Shown in pieces: positions 49,755-58,120 of a stretch of DNA of 64,000 nucleotides. The stretch covers positions 186,001-250,000 of the forward strand of contig NZ_JAZDRO010000004.1 in assembly GCF_036330325.1 (NCBI RefSeq), given 5' to 3'. Position 1 is the stretch's first letter. Each line of letters begins with the position of its first letter. Source of the DNA: Hyphobacterium marinum (GTDB lineage Bacteria > Pseudomonadota > Alphaproteobacteria > Caulobacterales > Maricaulaceae). Below the pieces are notes generated by a model. The model was given only the letters and a program-made list of their open reading frames with translations, ran no database searches and had not been told where the DNA came from. The translations under genes were made by a program, and so were the position numbers.

Positions 49755-50492
49755 ATGTTCTCACTCGATGGAAAGAAGGCGCTGGTCACTGGCGCAACGG
49801 GCGGCCTTGGCGGAGCCATCGCCAGGGCACTGCATGCGCAGGGCGCGACGGTCGCCATCTCGGGCACCCGCAAGGAAAAGCTCGACGAGCTGGCCGCCGA
49901 ACTCGGCGACCGGGTCCATGTCACGCCGTGCAACTTGTCTGATGGTGCGGCGGTTGACGCCCTGCCGAAAGAAGCGTCCGACGCGATGGACGGGCTCGAT
50001 ATCCTGGTTGCCAATGCCGGTATCACCAAGGACGGCCTTCTGATGCGGATGAAGGACGAGGACTGGGACCAGGTCCTGAAAGTGAACCTCGAAAGCTATT
50101 TCCGCCTGTCGCGCGCGGCCATGCGCGGCATGATGAAAAATCGCTGGGGCCGGATCATCGGCATCACCTCGGTTGTTGGCGTTATGGGTAATCCCGGACA
50201 GGCGAATTACTGCGCATCCAAGGCCGGCATGATCGGCTTTTCCAAGTCGCTGGCCCAGGAAGTCGCGGCTCGCGGTGTCACCGTGAACTGCGTTGCGCCG
50301 GGCTTCATCGCCTCGCCGATGACCGATGTTCTCAATGAGCAGCAGCGCGAGGCGATCCTCGCGAAAATCCCGGCCGGCGATCTGGGCAGCGGGGACGATA
50401 TCGCCGCCGCCGTTGTGTATCTCGCAAGTGCCGAAGCGGGTTATGTCACCGGCCAGACATTGCACGTCAACGGCGGTATGGCCATGATCTGA
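49755..50492 (+). CDS. fabG: 3-oxoacyl-ACP reductase
   Basis: 245 residues. SDR fold with T-G-A-T-G-G-L-G-G-A-I-A (NADPH site), N-A-G-I-T-K-D, the catalytic Ser region I-T-S-V-V-G and Y-C-A-S-K-A-G. Ends V-T-G-Q-T-L-H-V-N-G-G-M, as FabG does. It reduces 3-ketoacyl-ACP in each elongation cycle. It begins 14 bases after fabD, with an AAGGA site. Confidence 0.96.
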   Translation: MFSLDGKKALVTGATGGLGGAIARALHAQGATVAISGTRKEKLDELAAELGDRVHVTPCNLSDGAAVDALPKEASDAMDGLDILVANAGITKDGLLMRMKDEDWDQVLKVNLESYFRLSRAAMRGMMKNRWGRIIGITSVVGVMGNPGQANYCASKAGMIGFSKSLAQEVAARGVTVNCVAPGFIASPMTDVLNEQQREAILAKIPAGDLGSGDDIAAAVVYLASAEAGYVTGQTLHVNGGMAMI

Positions 50493-50501
50493 CGGACGAT
50501 T

Positions 50502-50520
50502 CGGACCGTCCTGCGGTCCG
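50502..50520 (+). terminator. weak hairpin between fabG and acpP
   Basis: CGGACCG-TCCTG-CGGTCCG (7 bp stem, 5-base loop), without a T-run. It may slow polymerase or act as an mRNA stabiliser, so that acpP is expressed from its own promoter in the 130 bases that follow. Confidence 0.35.
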
Positions 50521-50665
50521 GCACTCAATCACTGGTCACTGGCGGATTTACATGATACCAGCCGCCGCACATCATCGAATTGGGCGGCGTGCCGTGTGAT
50601 TGGCACTTCCCGCCCGGGACATCGCCGCCTAGAGTGTTCAGCGGCATAAACTGAAGGGTTTCGAC

Positions 50666-50902
50666 ATGTCTGACGTTATGAACCGGGTAAAGAAAATCGT
50701 CGTCGAGCACCTCGACGTCGAGGAAGAAAAAGTGACGGCTGACGCCAGCTTCATCGACGATCTCGGCGCGGACTCGCTCGACAATGTCGAGCTGGTCATG
50801 GCGTTCGAAGAGGAATTCGACATCGAGATTCCGGATGATGCGGCCGAGCACATCAACAAGGTTGGTGATGCGGTGAAATTCATCGAAGAGAAGGTCGGCT
50901 AA
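50666..50902 (+). CDS. acpP: acyl carrier protein
   Basis: 78 residues, acidic four-helix protein. F-I-D-D-L-G-A-D-S-L-D-N-V-E-L-V-M-A-F-E-E-E-F holds the Ser that receives phosphopantetheine. It carries growing acyl chains. A GAAGGG ribosome site lies upstream. fabF follows after 11 bases. Confidence 0.98.
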   Translation: MSDVMNRVKKIVVEHLDVEEEKVTADASFIDDLGADSLDNVELVMAFEEEFDIEIPDDAAEHINKVGDAVKFIEEKVG

Positions 50903-50913
50903 TCCAGCGACCC

Positions 50914-52197
50914 ATGCGCCGTGTTGTTGTTACAGGCCTCGGACTGGTCACCCCGCTCGGATGCGGGGTGGCTCCAGTCTGGAACCGGCTGATCGGCGGC
51001 GAATCGGGCATCAGGCCCATCGAACATTTCGAGACGTCCGACCTGGCCGCCCGCATTGCGGGCATTGTGCCCCGGGTGGACGGACGCGGTGGCGGCAGCC
51101 CGGACTATGAGGGCGCGTTCGACCCTGACGCGGTGATGAGCGCCCGCGAACGCAAGCGCTTCGACGAATTTATTCTCTACGGAATTGCGGCCGCCGACGA
51201 TGCGCTGGCCGATGCCGGCTGGTCGCCGCAAAGCGAAGAAGACCAGACCCGGACCGGTGTGCTGATCGGATCGGGGACGGGCGGGCTGGAAACCACCTAC
51301 CAAGCCTCGGTCCTGCTCCATGAACAGGGTCCGCGCAAGCTCTCGCCCTTCGTCATTCCCGGCATGATCATCAACATGATCTCGGGCCAGGTCTCGATCA
51401 AGCACGGGCTGAAAGGCCCGAACCATGCCGTCGTCACGGCCTGTTCGACCGGTGCGCACGCGATCGGCGATGCCGCGCGGCTGATCAAGTATGGCGACGC
51501 CGATGTCATGGTCGCGGGCGGTGCCGAAGCCGCGATCTGCCGCCTCGGCGTGGCGAGCTTCGTGGCCGCGCGGGCGATGTCGACCAAGTTCAACGACACG
51601 CCGGAAAAGGCCTCGCGCCCCTATGACCGTGACCGTGACGGTTTCGTCATGGGCGAGGGGGCGGGCGTCGTCGTGTTGGAAGAATACGAACACGCCAGGG
51701 CCCGCGGCGCGAAAATCTACGCCGAGGTGGCCGGCTACGGCCTGTCGGGCGATGCGTTCCACATTACGGCCCCGGCCGAGGATGGCGATGGCGGGTTCCG
51801 CGCCATGAAAGCTGCGCTCGCCAGCGCCGGACTGACGGCGGCGGACATCGACTATGTCAACGCCCATGGCACCTCGACGCCCAAGGGTGACGAGATCGAG
51901 CTCCGCGCCGTGGAGCGCCTCTTCGGGGACGCGGCCAAGGACCTGGTCATGTCCTCGACCAAGTCGGCGATCGGGCATTTGCTGGGCGCTGCAGGCGCGG
52001 TCGAGGCGATCTTCTCGATCCTCGCCATTCGCAATGGCGTCTGTCCCCCGACGCTCAACCTGGACAATCCGTCCTGTGAAACCGTGATCAATCTCGCGCC
52101 GCACACGGCCGTGGAACGCCCGGTGCGGGCCGCCCTGTCGAACTCCTTCGGATTCGGCGGGACCAATGCCTCCGTGGTATTCACGCAAGCAACCTGA
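50914..52197 (+). CDS. fabF: 3-oxoacyl-ACP synthase II
   Basis: 427 residues. It condenses malonyl-ACP with acyl-ACP. The Cys-His-His triad is visible: V-T-A-C-S-T-G-A-H-A-I-G, N-A-H-G-T-S-T-P-K-G-D, and K-S-A-I-G-H-L-L-G-A-A-G. The start R-R-V-V-V-T-G-L-G-L-V-T-P-L-G is that of FabF. It is followed by mltG, the common alphaproteobacterial order. Confidence 0.97.
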   Translation: MRRVVVTGLGLVTPLGCGVAPVWNRLIGGESGIRPIEHFETSDLAARIAGIVPRVDGRGGGSPDYEGAFDPDAVMSARERKRFDEFILYGIAAADDALADAGWSPQSEEDQTRTGVLIGSGTGGLETTYQASVLLHEQGPRKLSPFVIPGMIINMISGQVSIKHGLKGPNHAVVTACSTGAHAIGDAARLIKYGDADVMVAGGAEAAICRLGVASFVAARAMSTKFNDTPEKASRPYDRDRDGFVMGEGAGVVVLEEYEHARARGAKIYAEVAGYGLSGDAFHITAPAEDGDGGFRAMKAALASAGLTAADIDYVNAHGTSTPKGDEIELRAVERLFGDAAKDLVMSSTKSAIGHLLGAAGAVEAIFSILAIRNGVCPPTLNLDNPSCETVINLAPHTAVERPVRAALSNSFGFGGTNASVVFTQAT

Positions 52198-52223
52198 TTG
52201 TTCCCAGCCAGAAGGCGTCACGC

Positions 52224-53261
52224 ATGGCCGAGTCCGGCAAGAAACGCGGCTTTTCCGTCCTGCGCCTTTTCGGTGTCCTGTTCGGCATCCTGGGCGTTCT
52301 GGCAATGGCTACGGCGGGTGTCGCGGCCGGTGGCTGGTGGTGGCTCAACAAGGAATTCGCCGAGGCCGGTCCGGCGGCTGAAGAGACCGTTGTCATGCTG
52401 CCGCGCGGCTCGGGTCTGATCCGCATCGCCAACCAGCTGGAGGACGACGGTGTCATCACTGATGCCCGCATCTTCCGGGCCATGGTCACCATCGACGGCG
52501 GCGACCGCGACCTACGCGCCGGGGAGTATGCGGTTCCCGCCGGAGCCTCCATGCAGGAGATCTACGATCTGCTGCGCTCTGGCGAGACGGTTCGCTATCC
52601 CGTGACCTTCGCCGAAGGGCTGACCTCGGCGATGATCGTGCGCGTGGTCGAGGCCGCCGAGGTCCTGACCGGCGAGATCGAGGCGATTCCGGCGGAAGGC
52701 ACGCTGTTGCCCGAGACCTACCTGGTTGATCGCGGCATGGCCCGTCAGGAACTGATCGACCGCATGCGCGCCGACCAGCAGGCCCTGCTCGACGCGTTGT
52801 GGGAAGGACGCGCGGAAAACCTTCCCTTTGATACGCGCGAAGAGGCGATCATCCTCGCCTCCATCGTCGAAAAAGAAACCGGCGTCGCCGAGGAGCGTCC
52901 GCGCGTCGCGGCGGTTTTCGTCAACCGGCTGCGTCGCGGCATGCGCCTGGAAAGCGACCCGACCATTATCTACGGCATCACGCAGGGCGAGCCGCTGGGC
53001 CGGGGTATTCGCCGGTCCGAACTGGACAACGCGGCCAACCCCTACAACACCTATCACAATGACGGCCTGCCGCCCGGTCCCATTGCCAATCCGGGGCGCG
53101 ATTCCATTGCCGCCGTGCTCAATCCGCTGGACACCAACGACCTGTTCTTCGTCGCGGACGGGACGGGCGGACATGCCTTTGCCGCGACCTATCGCGAGCA
53201 CCAGCGCAATGTCGCCAACTGGCGCCGGATCGAGCGCCAGCGCGGGCAGGGCGGACAATGA
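52224..53261 (+). CDS. mltG: endolytic murein transglycosylase MltG
   Basis: 345 residues. One N-terminal membrane helix (L-F-G-V-L-F-G-I-L-G-V-L-A-M-A-T-A-G-V-A) anchors a periplasmic domain with a LysM-like part and the YceG core. I-L-A-S-I-V-E-K-E-T-G contains the catalytic Glu; L-E-S-D-P-T-I-I-Y-G-I-T and Y-N-T-Y-H-N-D-G-L-P-P-G-P-I-A-N-P-G complete the signature. It cuts nascent glycan strands and sets their length. It overlaps yicC by four bases. Confidence 0.95.
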   Translation: MAESGKKRGFSVLRLFGVLFGILGVLAMATAGVAAGGWWWLNKEFAEAGPAAEETVVMLPRGSGLIRIANQLEDDGVITDARIFRAMVTIDGGDRDLRAGEYAVPAGASMQEIYDLLRSGETVRYPVTFAEGLTSAMIVRVVEAAEVLTGEIEAIPAEGTLLPETYLVDRGMARQELIDRMRADQQALLDALWEGRAENLPFDTREEAIILASIVEKETGVAEERPRVAAVFVNRLRRGMRLESDPTIIYGITQGEPLGRGIRRSELDNAANPYNTYHNDGLPPGPIANPGRDSIAAVLNPLDTNDLFFVADGTGGHAFAATYREHQRNVANWRRIERQRGQGGQ

Positions 53262-54145
53262 CCGCCCCGCTGTCAGGCATGACGGGCTTTGCCCGCGCCG
53301 AAGGTGCGCTGGGGGCCTGGCACTGGGTCTGGGAAGGCCGCAGCGTCAATGGACGGGGGCTGGAAGCCCGGTTTCGCCTGCCGCCCGGTCACGAAGCGCT
53401 GGAGCCGGCGCTGCGTGACGCGGCGAAATCGGTCTTCTCGCGCGGCAATATCCAGTTTTCCCTGACGCTGAAGCGCGATGAAAACGCACAATCGGTTCAG
53501 ATCGACACCGACAAGCTGGCCGCCATCGTCGAGGCTGGCCGCCCGCTGGTGGAGGCCGGCACGGTCGCGCCGCCCACGCTTGATGGCCTGCTCGCGATCA
53601 AGGGCGTGCTCAAATCCGACGACGATGATCTCAGAGAGGACGAACGCACCGCATTGCATACCGCGATGGGCACGAGTTTCAGCACGGCGGCCGACACGCT
53701 CGTCGCGGCGCGGCGTGAGGAAGGGGCGGCGCTCGCCGCCATTCTCGCGGACATCCTTGCGGAGATCGAAACCCTGACCGCGAAGGCGGCCTCAAGTGCG
53801 GCAACACGGCCGGAGGCCATCCGTGACCGGTTGAAAGCCCGCCTCGACGAACTCCTGGGCGGCGAATTTCCCGAAGAGCGCCTCGCCCAGGAGATCGCCA
53901 TGCTCGCCAGCAAGGCTGATGTGCGCGAGGAGATCGACCGGCTGAAGGCGCATATTGCCAGCGCGCGCGACCTGCTCGCCGCCGGGTCGCCAGTCGGGCG
54001 CAAGCTCGATTTCCTGTCCCAGGAGTTCAACCGCGAAGCCAACACGCTATGCTCCAAGTCCGGTGATTCCGAACTCACCACTATCGGACTGGCGCTCAAG
54101 GCCGCCGTCGAACAATTCCGGGAGCAGGTACAAAATGTCGAATAG
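53258..54145 (+). CDS. YicC family protein (DUF1732)
   Basis: 295 residues. M-T-G-F-A-R-A near the start, W-E-G-R-S-V-N-G-R-G-L-E, and the C-terminal G-R-K-L-D-F-L-S-Q-E-F-N-R-E-A-N-T-L-C-S-K-S are diagnostic of YicC. E. coli YicC has been described as an RNase family member; details are limited. It overlaps mltG by four bases and gmk by 11, a tightly coupled set. Confidence 0.92.
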   Translation: MTAPLSGMTGFARAEGALGAWHWVWEGRSVNGRGLEARFRLPPGHEALEPALRDAAKSVFSRGNIQFSLTLKRDENAQSVQIDTDKLAAIVEAGRPLVEAGTVAPPTLDGLLAIKGVLKSDDDDLREDERTALHTAMGTSFSTAADTLVAARREEGAALAAILADILAEIETLTAKAASSAATRPEAIRDRLKARLDELLGGEFPEERLAQEIAMLASKADVREEIDRLKAHIASARDLLAAGSPVGRKLDFLSQEFNREANTLCSKSGDSELTTIGLALKAAVEQFREQVQNVE

Positions 54146-54797
54146 CGCGGGCGGGGCACCCCGGCACAGGGGCGGGCGCCGCGGCATGATGCTGGTCCTG
54201 TCCAGCCCGTCCGGGGCGGGCAAGACGACGCTGTCCAAACGTCTTATCGCCCAGAATCCGGATGTGGTCCTGTCGGTCTCGACCACGACACGGCCGATGC
54301 GGCCCGGCGAGGTCGATGGCCAGGATTATGTCTTTGTCGACGACGCGGCCTTTGAAGCGCTGATCGCGGGCGAGGGCTTCTACGAGTGGGCACGGGTGTT
54401 CGAACATTACTACGGCAGCCCGAAAGCCCCGGTCGAGGAAGCGCTGTCGGAAGGCCGTGATGTCATTTTCGACATTGACTGGCAGGGTGCGCGCAAACTC
54501 GCCGAACAGGCTCCCGATGACGTGGTGCGGGTCTTTGTTCTGCCGCCGTCGATGAAGCTGCTCGAAGACCGGCTGAAAAAGCGCGGACAGGATTCCAAAG
54601 ACGTGATCGACGGGCGCATGGCCCGCGCCGAGGCGGAAATCTCCCACTGGGAGGAATATGACTACGTCATCGTCAACGAGGATTTTGCCGGCGCGCTCGA
54701 GGAGCTTGATCGTATCCTGCATGCCGAGCGCCTGCGCCGCACCCGCCGGCCGTGGCTGTCGCGCTTCGTCGACCAGCTGATGAACGAGCGGGACTAG
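54135..54797 (+). CDS. gmk: guanylate kinase
   Basis: 220 residues. L-S-S-P-S-G-A-G-K-T-T-L is the P-loop; S-T-T-T-R-P-M-R-P-G-E-V-D-G-Q-D-Y-V-F and W-A-R-V-F-E-H-Y-Y-G bind GMP; F-D-I-D-W-Q-G-A follows. It phosphorylates GMP to GDP and completes the guanine branch begun by guaB and guaA. The ATG at 54135 lies inside the end of yicC; GGAGCAGG is a possible ribosome site. Confidence 0.96.
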   Translation: MSNSAGGAPRHRGGRRGMMLVLSSPSGAGKTTLSKRLIAQNPDVVLSVSTTTRPMRPGEVDGQDYVFVDDAAFEALIAGEGFYEWARVFEHYYGSPKAPVEEALSEGRDVIFDIDWQGARKLAEQAPDDVVRVFVLPPSMKLLEDRLKKRGQDSKDVIDGRMARAEAEISHWEEYDYVIVNEDFAGALEELDRILHAERLRRTRRPWLSRFVDQLMNERD

Positions 54798-54814
54798 GCT
54801 TCTTTCGGGGGATT

Positions 54815-54911
54815 TCCCCCTCACCCTCCCCAGCCTTCGCTATCGCTTCAGGCCGGGTCCCCTCCCTCTCCCTCGAGGGAGAGGGTGGCCCGCAAGGGCC
54901 GGGTGAGGGGG
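54815..54911. repeat. GC-rich hairpin repeat after gmk (family B-like)
   Basis: CCCTCACCC at the left pairs with GGGTGAGGG at the right. Inside are CCCTCTCCCTC-GAGGGAGAGGG and GGCCC-GCAA-GGGCC stems. It separates the convergent gmk and rsmA genes and could end transcription from both sides. Confidence 0.65.
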
Positions 54912-54944
54912 GGAGGACAAACAGGCTTCAAAGCAAGCACGGGA

Positions 54945-55793
54945 TTACCCTCGCGCCGCGCGCCATGCCCTCGCCAGTTCCATGAAGCCCTCGGGCGCAA
55001 TCGTTTCAGCACGGGCGGTTGGCTCGATACCGGCCTCAGACAGCAGAGCTTCTGCCGAAGTTCCCGCTTTCGCCGCCGCGGTCTTCAGGCTGGAGCGCAG
55101 CATTTTCCGGCGCTGGCCAAAGGCAGACTCGGTGATGGTTTCGAGCGCCGTGATATCGGTAAAGCGCCGGTCCACGGGCAGCGGGTGCAGGACCACGACA
55201 GCGGACTCCACCTTCGGCGGCGGGGTGAAGGCGCGGGCCGGGACTTTCAGCGCCAGCAGGGCCGTGGCGCGCGCGGCGGTGATGACGGCGAGCCGGCCAT
55301 AGGCTTTCTCGCCCGGCCTTGCGACCACGCGGTCGGCGACCTCGCGCTGGAACATCAGGACGGCGGTGTCCCACCAGACCGGTTCGGCGCGCAGCCACTT
55401 GATGAGTAGGGCTGTGCCGACATTGTAGGGCAGGTTCGACGCGATCACTGCGCCGGGGCCGGCGAGGGCCGCGTCGTCGACTGTCAGCGCATCACCCTCG
55501 ACGATGTCGAGCGGCGCGGGGAAGGCCTCACCCGTCACTTCCAGGGCCGGAATGAAACGCCGGTCCATTTCCACCGCGATCATTTTTTCCGGACCGGCGG
55601 CCAGCAGGGCGCGGGTCAGCCCGCCCGGGCCGGGGCCGATCTCGATCACCGTCTTGCCGGACAGGTCTCCGGCAAGGCTTGCGATCTTGGCGGTTAGGTT
55701 GAGGTCGAGCAGAAAGTGCTGGCCGAAACTCTTGTCCGCACCCAGGCCGTGCTCGGCGATCAACGCGCGCAAGGGGGGCAGATCGATGCTCAT
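54945..55793 (-). CDS. rsmA: 16S rRNA dimethyladenosine transferase
   Basis: 282 residues. It dimethylates two adjacent adenosines near the 3' end of 16S rRNA. K-S-F-G-Q-H-F-L-L-D at the start, E-I-G-P-G-P-G-G-L-T (SAM site), and N-L-P-Y-N-V (catalytic motif IV) define KsgA/RsmA. It overlaps pdxA by four bases, a very common pairing (surA-pdxA-rsmA). Confidence 0.96.
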   Translation of the reverse strand: MSIDLPPLRALIAEHGLGADKSFGQHFLLDLNLTAKIASLAGDLSGKTVIEIGPGPGGLTRALLAAGPEKMIAVEMDRRFIPALEVTGEAFPAPLDIVEGDALTVDDAALAGPGAVIASNLPYNVGTALLIKWLRAEPVWWDTAVLMFQREVADRVVARPGEKAYGRLAVITAARATALLALKVPARAFTPPPKVESAVVVLHPLPVDRRFTDITALETITESAFGQRRKMLRSSLKTAAAKAGTSAEALLSEAGIEPTARAETIAPEGFMELARAWRAARG

Positions 55794-56785
55794 GCGGCGG
55801 TCCGGCGTTGCGCCATCTTTGCGGCCAGTCCGATCGCGTTGATCAGGCTGTCGGCGCGGGCCTTGCCCGTCCCGGCGAGATCGAACGCGGTGCCGTGATC
55901 GGGCGACGTGCGCACGATGGGCAGGCCCAACGTGACATTGACCCCGCCCCAGAAATCGAGCGTTTTTAAGGGGATCAGCCCCTGGTCATGATAAAGGCAG
56001 AGCGCGGCGTCGTAGCGCGCCCGGGCCTCGGCGTGGAACATGGCGTCGGGCGGCAGGGGACCGGCAACATCATGACCTTCGGCCCGCAGGATGTCGGCGG
56101 CAGGCCCAATGATATCGATCTCCTCGCGGCCGATATGTCCGTCCTCGCCGGCATGCGGATTGAGACCGGCAATGGCGAGGCGGGGGCTGGTGATTCCGAA
56201 ATCCCGTGAGAGGGCGGAGAGGGTCACGCGCGCCACATCACAAATCCGCTCGCCGGTCAGTGAGGCGATGGCGTCCTTCAGCGGCATGTGGATGGTCGCC
56301 AGCACGACCCGCAAACCGTCACCGGCGAGCATCATGACCGGTCCTCGCGGTCGCTGCGCCGGGAGTGATGAAACGAGATCAGCGACGAATTCGGTGTGGC
56401 CGGGGTGGGTGAAGCCCGCGCCTTTCAGCACGGCTTTGGAAATCGGGTTGGTCACGACCGCCGCGGCCTGTCCGTCCGTCACGCAAGAGACGGCCTGTTC
56501 GATTGAGGTGATGGTTGCCGGCGCGTTCCCTCGGTCCGGCTGTCCTGGGGTCACTGGACCAGCCAGCGTCAGCGGCAGGACAGGCAGGGCGTCGGCAAAG
56601 ACAGCCGCAGCGTCAGCGGGCGCGGCGATTGTGCGCGCCGGATCGCCATAGAGAGCAGGGTCACCGATAACGAAAAAGCCGGGTCCGCTGGCGCGCAGGG
56701 CTTGCCAGGCTTTCACGGTGATGTCCGGGCCGACACCGGCCGGATCGCCCATCGTCAGGGCGATCGGCGGGTGGCCGCCGGTCAC
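55790..56785 (-). CDS. pdxA: 4-hydroxythreonine-4-phosphate dehydrogenase
   Basis: 331 residues. It oxidises 4-phosphohydroxythreonine in pyridoxal phosphate synthesis. T-M-G-D-P-A-G-V-G-P-D at the start, V-V-T-N-P-I-S-K, G-H-T-E-F-V-A-D, G-L-N-P-H-A-G-E-D-G and Y-H-D-Q-G-L-I-P-L-K give the metal and substrate ligands. The start is GTG, overlapping the surA stop by four bases. Confidence 0.95.
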   Translation of the reverse strand: MTGGHPPIALTMGDPAGVGPDITVKAWQALRASGPGFFVIGDPALYGDPARTIAAPADAAAVFADALPVLPLTLAGPVTPGQPDRGNAPATITSIEQAVSCVTDGQAAAVVTNPISKAVLKGAGFTHPGHTEFVADLVSSLPAQRPRGPVMMLAGDGLRVVLATIHMPLKDAIASLTGERICDVARVTLSALSRDFGITSPRLAIAGLNPHAGEDGHIGREEIDIIGPAADILRAEGHDVAGPLPPDAMFHAEARARYDAALCLYHDQGLIPLKTLDFWGGVNVTLGLPIVRTSPDHGTAFDLAGTGKARADSLINAIGLAAKMAQRRTAA

Positions 56786-58038
56786 CGGACTTCGACGGTG
56801 GAATCGCGGCGGAGATCGCGCAGCCAGCGCCGCGACAGATTGGACAATTGCTGTCCGCGCAGTTGCTGCTCGATATCCTCGCGCGACGGCACGCCCGGCC
56901 CGCCGATGGAGCGGGAGCAGACGATGAAGGCCTGCCGTCCGACAGACGTCTCGAGGAGGGCGCTGTGTTCGCCATTGCCGAGCGGGTCGAGGGCCTGGCG
57001 GATATTGGGAAGCAGGGCATCGGCGTTGATTTCGCCAAGTGCGGTCGAGAACGCGCCATCAATACCGGCGATTTCCGCGTCCACATCCTCGCAGCTGTTG
57101 ATGCGGTCGAGCGCGCGCTCAAGCTGGCGCACGCTTTCGTCCGTGACGACGCGTGAGGGCAGGGTGACCTGCGTCAGGTCAAACTGGAGCGTCGTCGTCC
57201 CGTCGCGCTTGTCGATGAGGGCGATGATCATGAAGCCGCCCGGCACACGGATCGGCCGGGACAGTTGACCCGGCTGGAGAATGTCGGCGACCTGCGCGAC
57301 TTCCGGGCGCAGCTGACTGCCGGTCACCCAGCCGATTTCGCCGCCGGCCGCTGCCGAAGTGGCATTGGAGTATTGCTGCGCGACTTGCTGGAACGGGGCA
57401 CCCTGACGTAGGGCGTTGATCACTTCGTTGGCGCGGCGCTGGGCCTCGCCTTCATCCGCGGTGGTCGGGATTTCGATCAGGATTTCCGCGAGATTGTACT
57501 GAGCCTGAGACGCGCTCTCCGCGATGCGCTCCAGCTGTGTCTCGATCTGCTGGTTCGAGATCCGGATGCGCTGGCCATAACGGCCACCCACCAGGATCTG
57601 CCAGGCGATATCGGCTTCGAGCTGGTGGCGCAGCGTGGACAGGTCCACACCGGCCTGCGTCAGCTGTTCGGTAATCTGGTTGCAGGGCACGTTGTTGCGC
57701 GCCGCGAGGTCGCAGATCGCTTCGTCGATCTCCGCCGGTTCGACCGTGACTTCGTATTCGGCCGCTTCCTGGATCTGCAGCGTCTCGTCAATCAGCGTCC
57801 GGATCGCCTGGGCCTGGATGCGTTCAAGCGCTTCGGGCGTCGGCTGGACCCCAATCGTGGCGATGATGAAGCGCATGCGGTTGCGCACATCGACCGTGGT
57901 GATCGGGGCGTCATTGACCAGCGCGGCAATGCCTTCAACAGACCGGCTATCGCCGGATTGCGCCGCGACCGGAGCGGTCAGGGCGAGCGACACGGCCGCA
58001 GCCAGTGAGGTCAGAATGGAGCAGTCGCGAAACATCAT
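56782..58038 (-). CDS. surA: periplasmic chaperone/peptidyl-prolyl isomerase SurA
   Basis: 418 residues. A signal peptide (core I-L-T-S-L-A-A-A-V-S-L-A-L-T-A, cleaved near V-A-A-Q-S) leads into the SurA N-domain (I-A-A-L-V-N-D-A-P-I-T-T-V-D-V-R-N-R) and a parvulin domain (A-E-I-L-I-E-I-P...G-G-E-I-G-W-V). It escorts outer-membrane proteins such as LptD across the periplasm. The region after the parvulin domain differs from E. coli. It lies 82 bases downstream of lptD. Confidence 0.9.
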   Translation of the reverse strand: MMFRDCSILTSLAAAVSLALTAPVAAQSGDSRSVEGIAALVNDAPITTVDVRNRMRFIIATIGVQPTPEALERIQAQAIRTLIDETLQIQEAAEYEVTVEPAEIDEAICDLAARNNVPCNQITEQLTQAGVDLSTLRHQLEADIAWQILVGGRYGQRIRISNQQIETQLERIAESASQAQYNLAEILIEIPTTADEGEAQRRANEVINALRQGAPFQQVAQQYSNATSAAAGGEIGWVTGSQLRPEVAQVADILQPGQLSRPIRVPGGFMIIALIDKRDGTTTLQFDLTQVTLPSRVVTDESVRQLERALDRINSCEDVDAEIAGIDGAFSTALGEINADALLPNIRQALDPLGNGEHSALLETSVGRQAFIVCSRSIGGPGVPSREDIEQQLRGQQLSNLSRRWLRDLRRDSTVEVR

Positions 58039-58120
58039 GATTGATCAGGCTTGTCTAAGCGGAAGCAGAACATAACCAAAGGGACGCGCGACGCAATCGC
58101 ACGGTGCGGCTGGGGCTGTG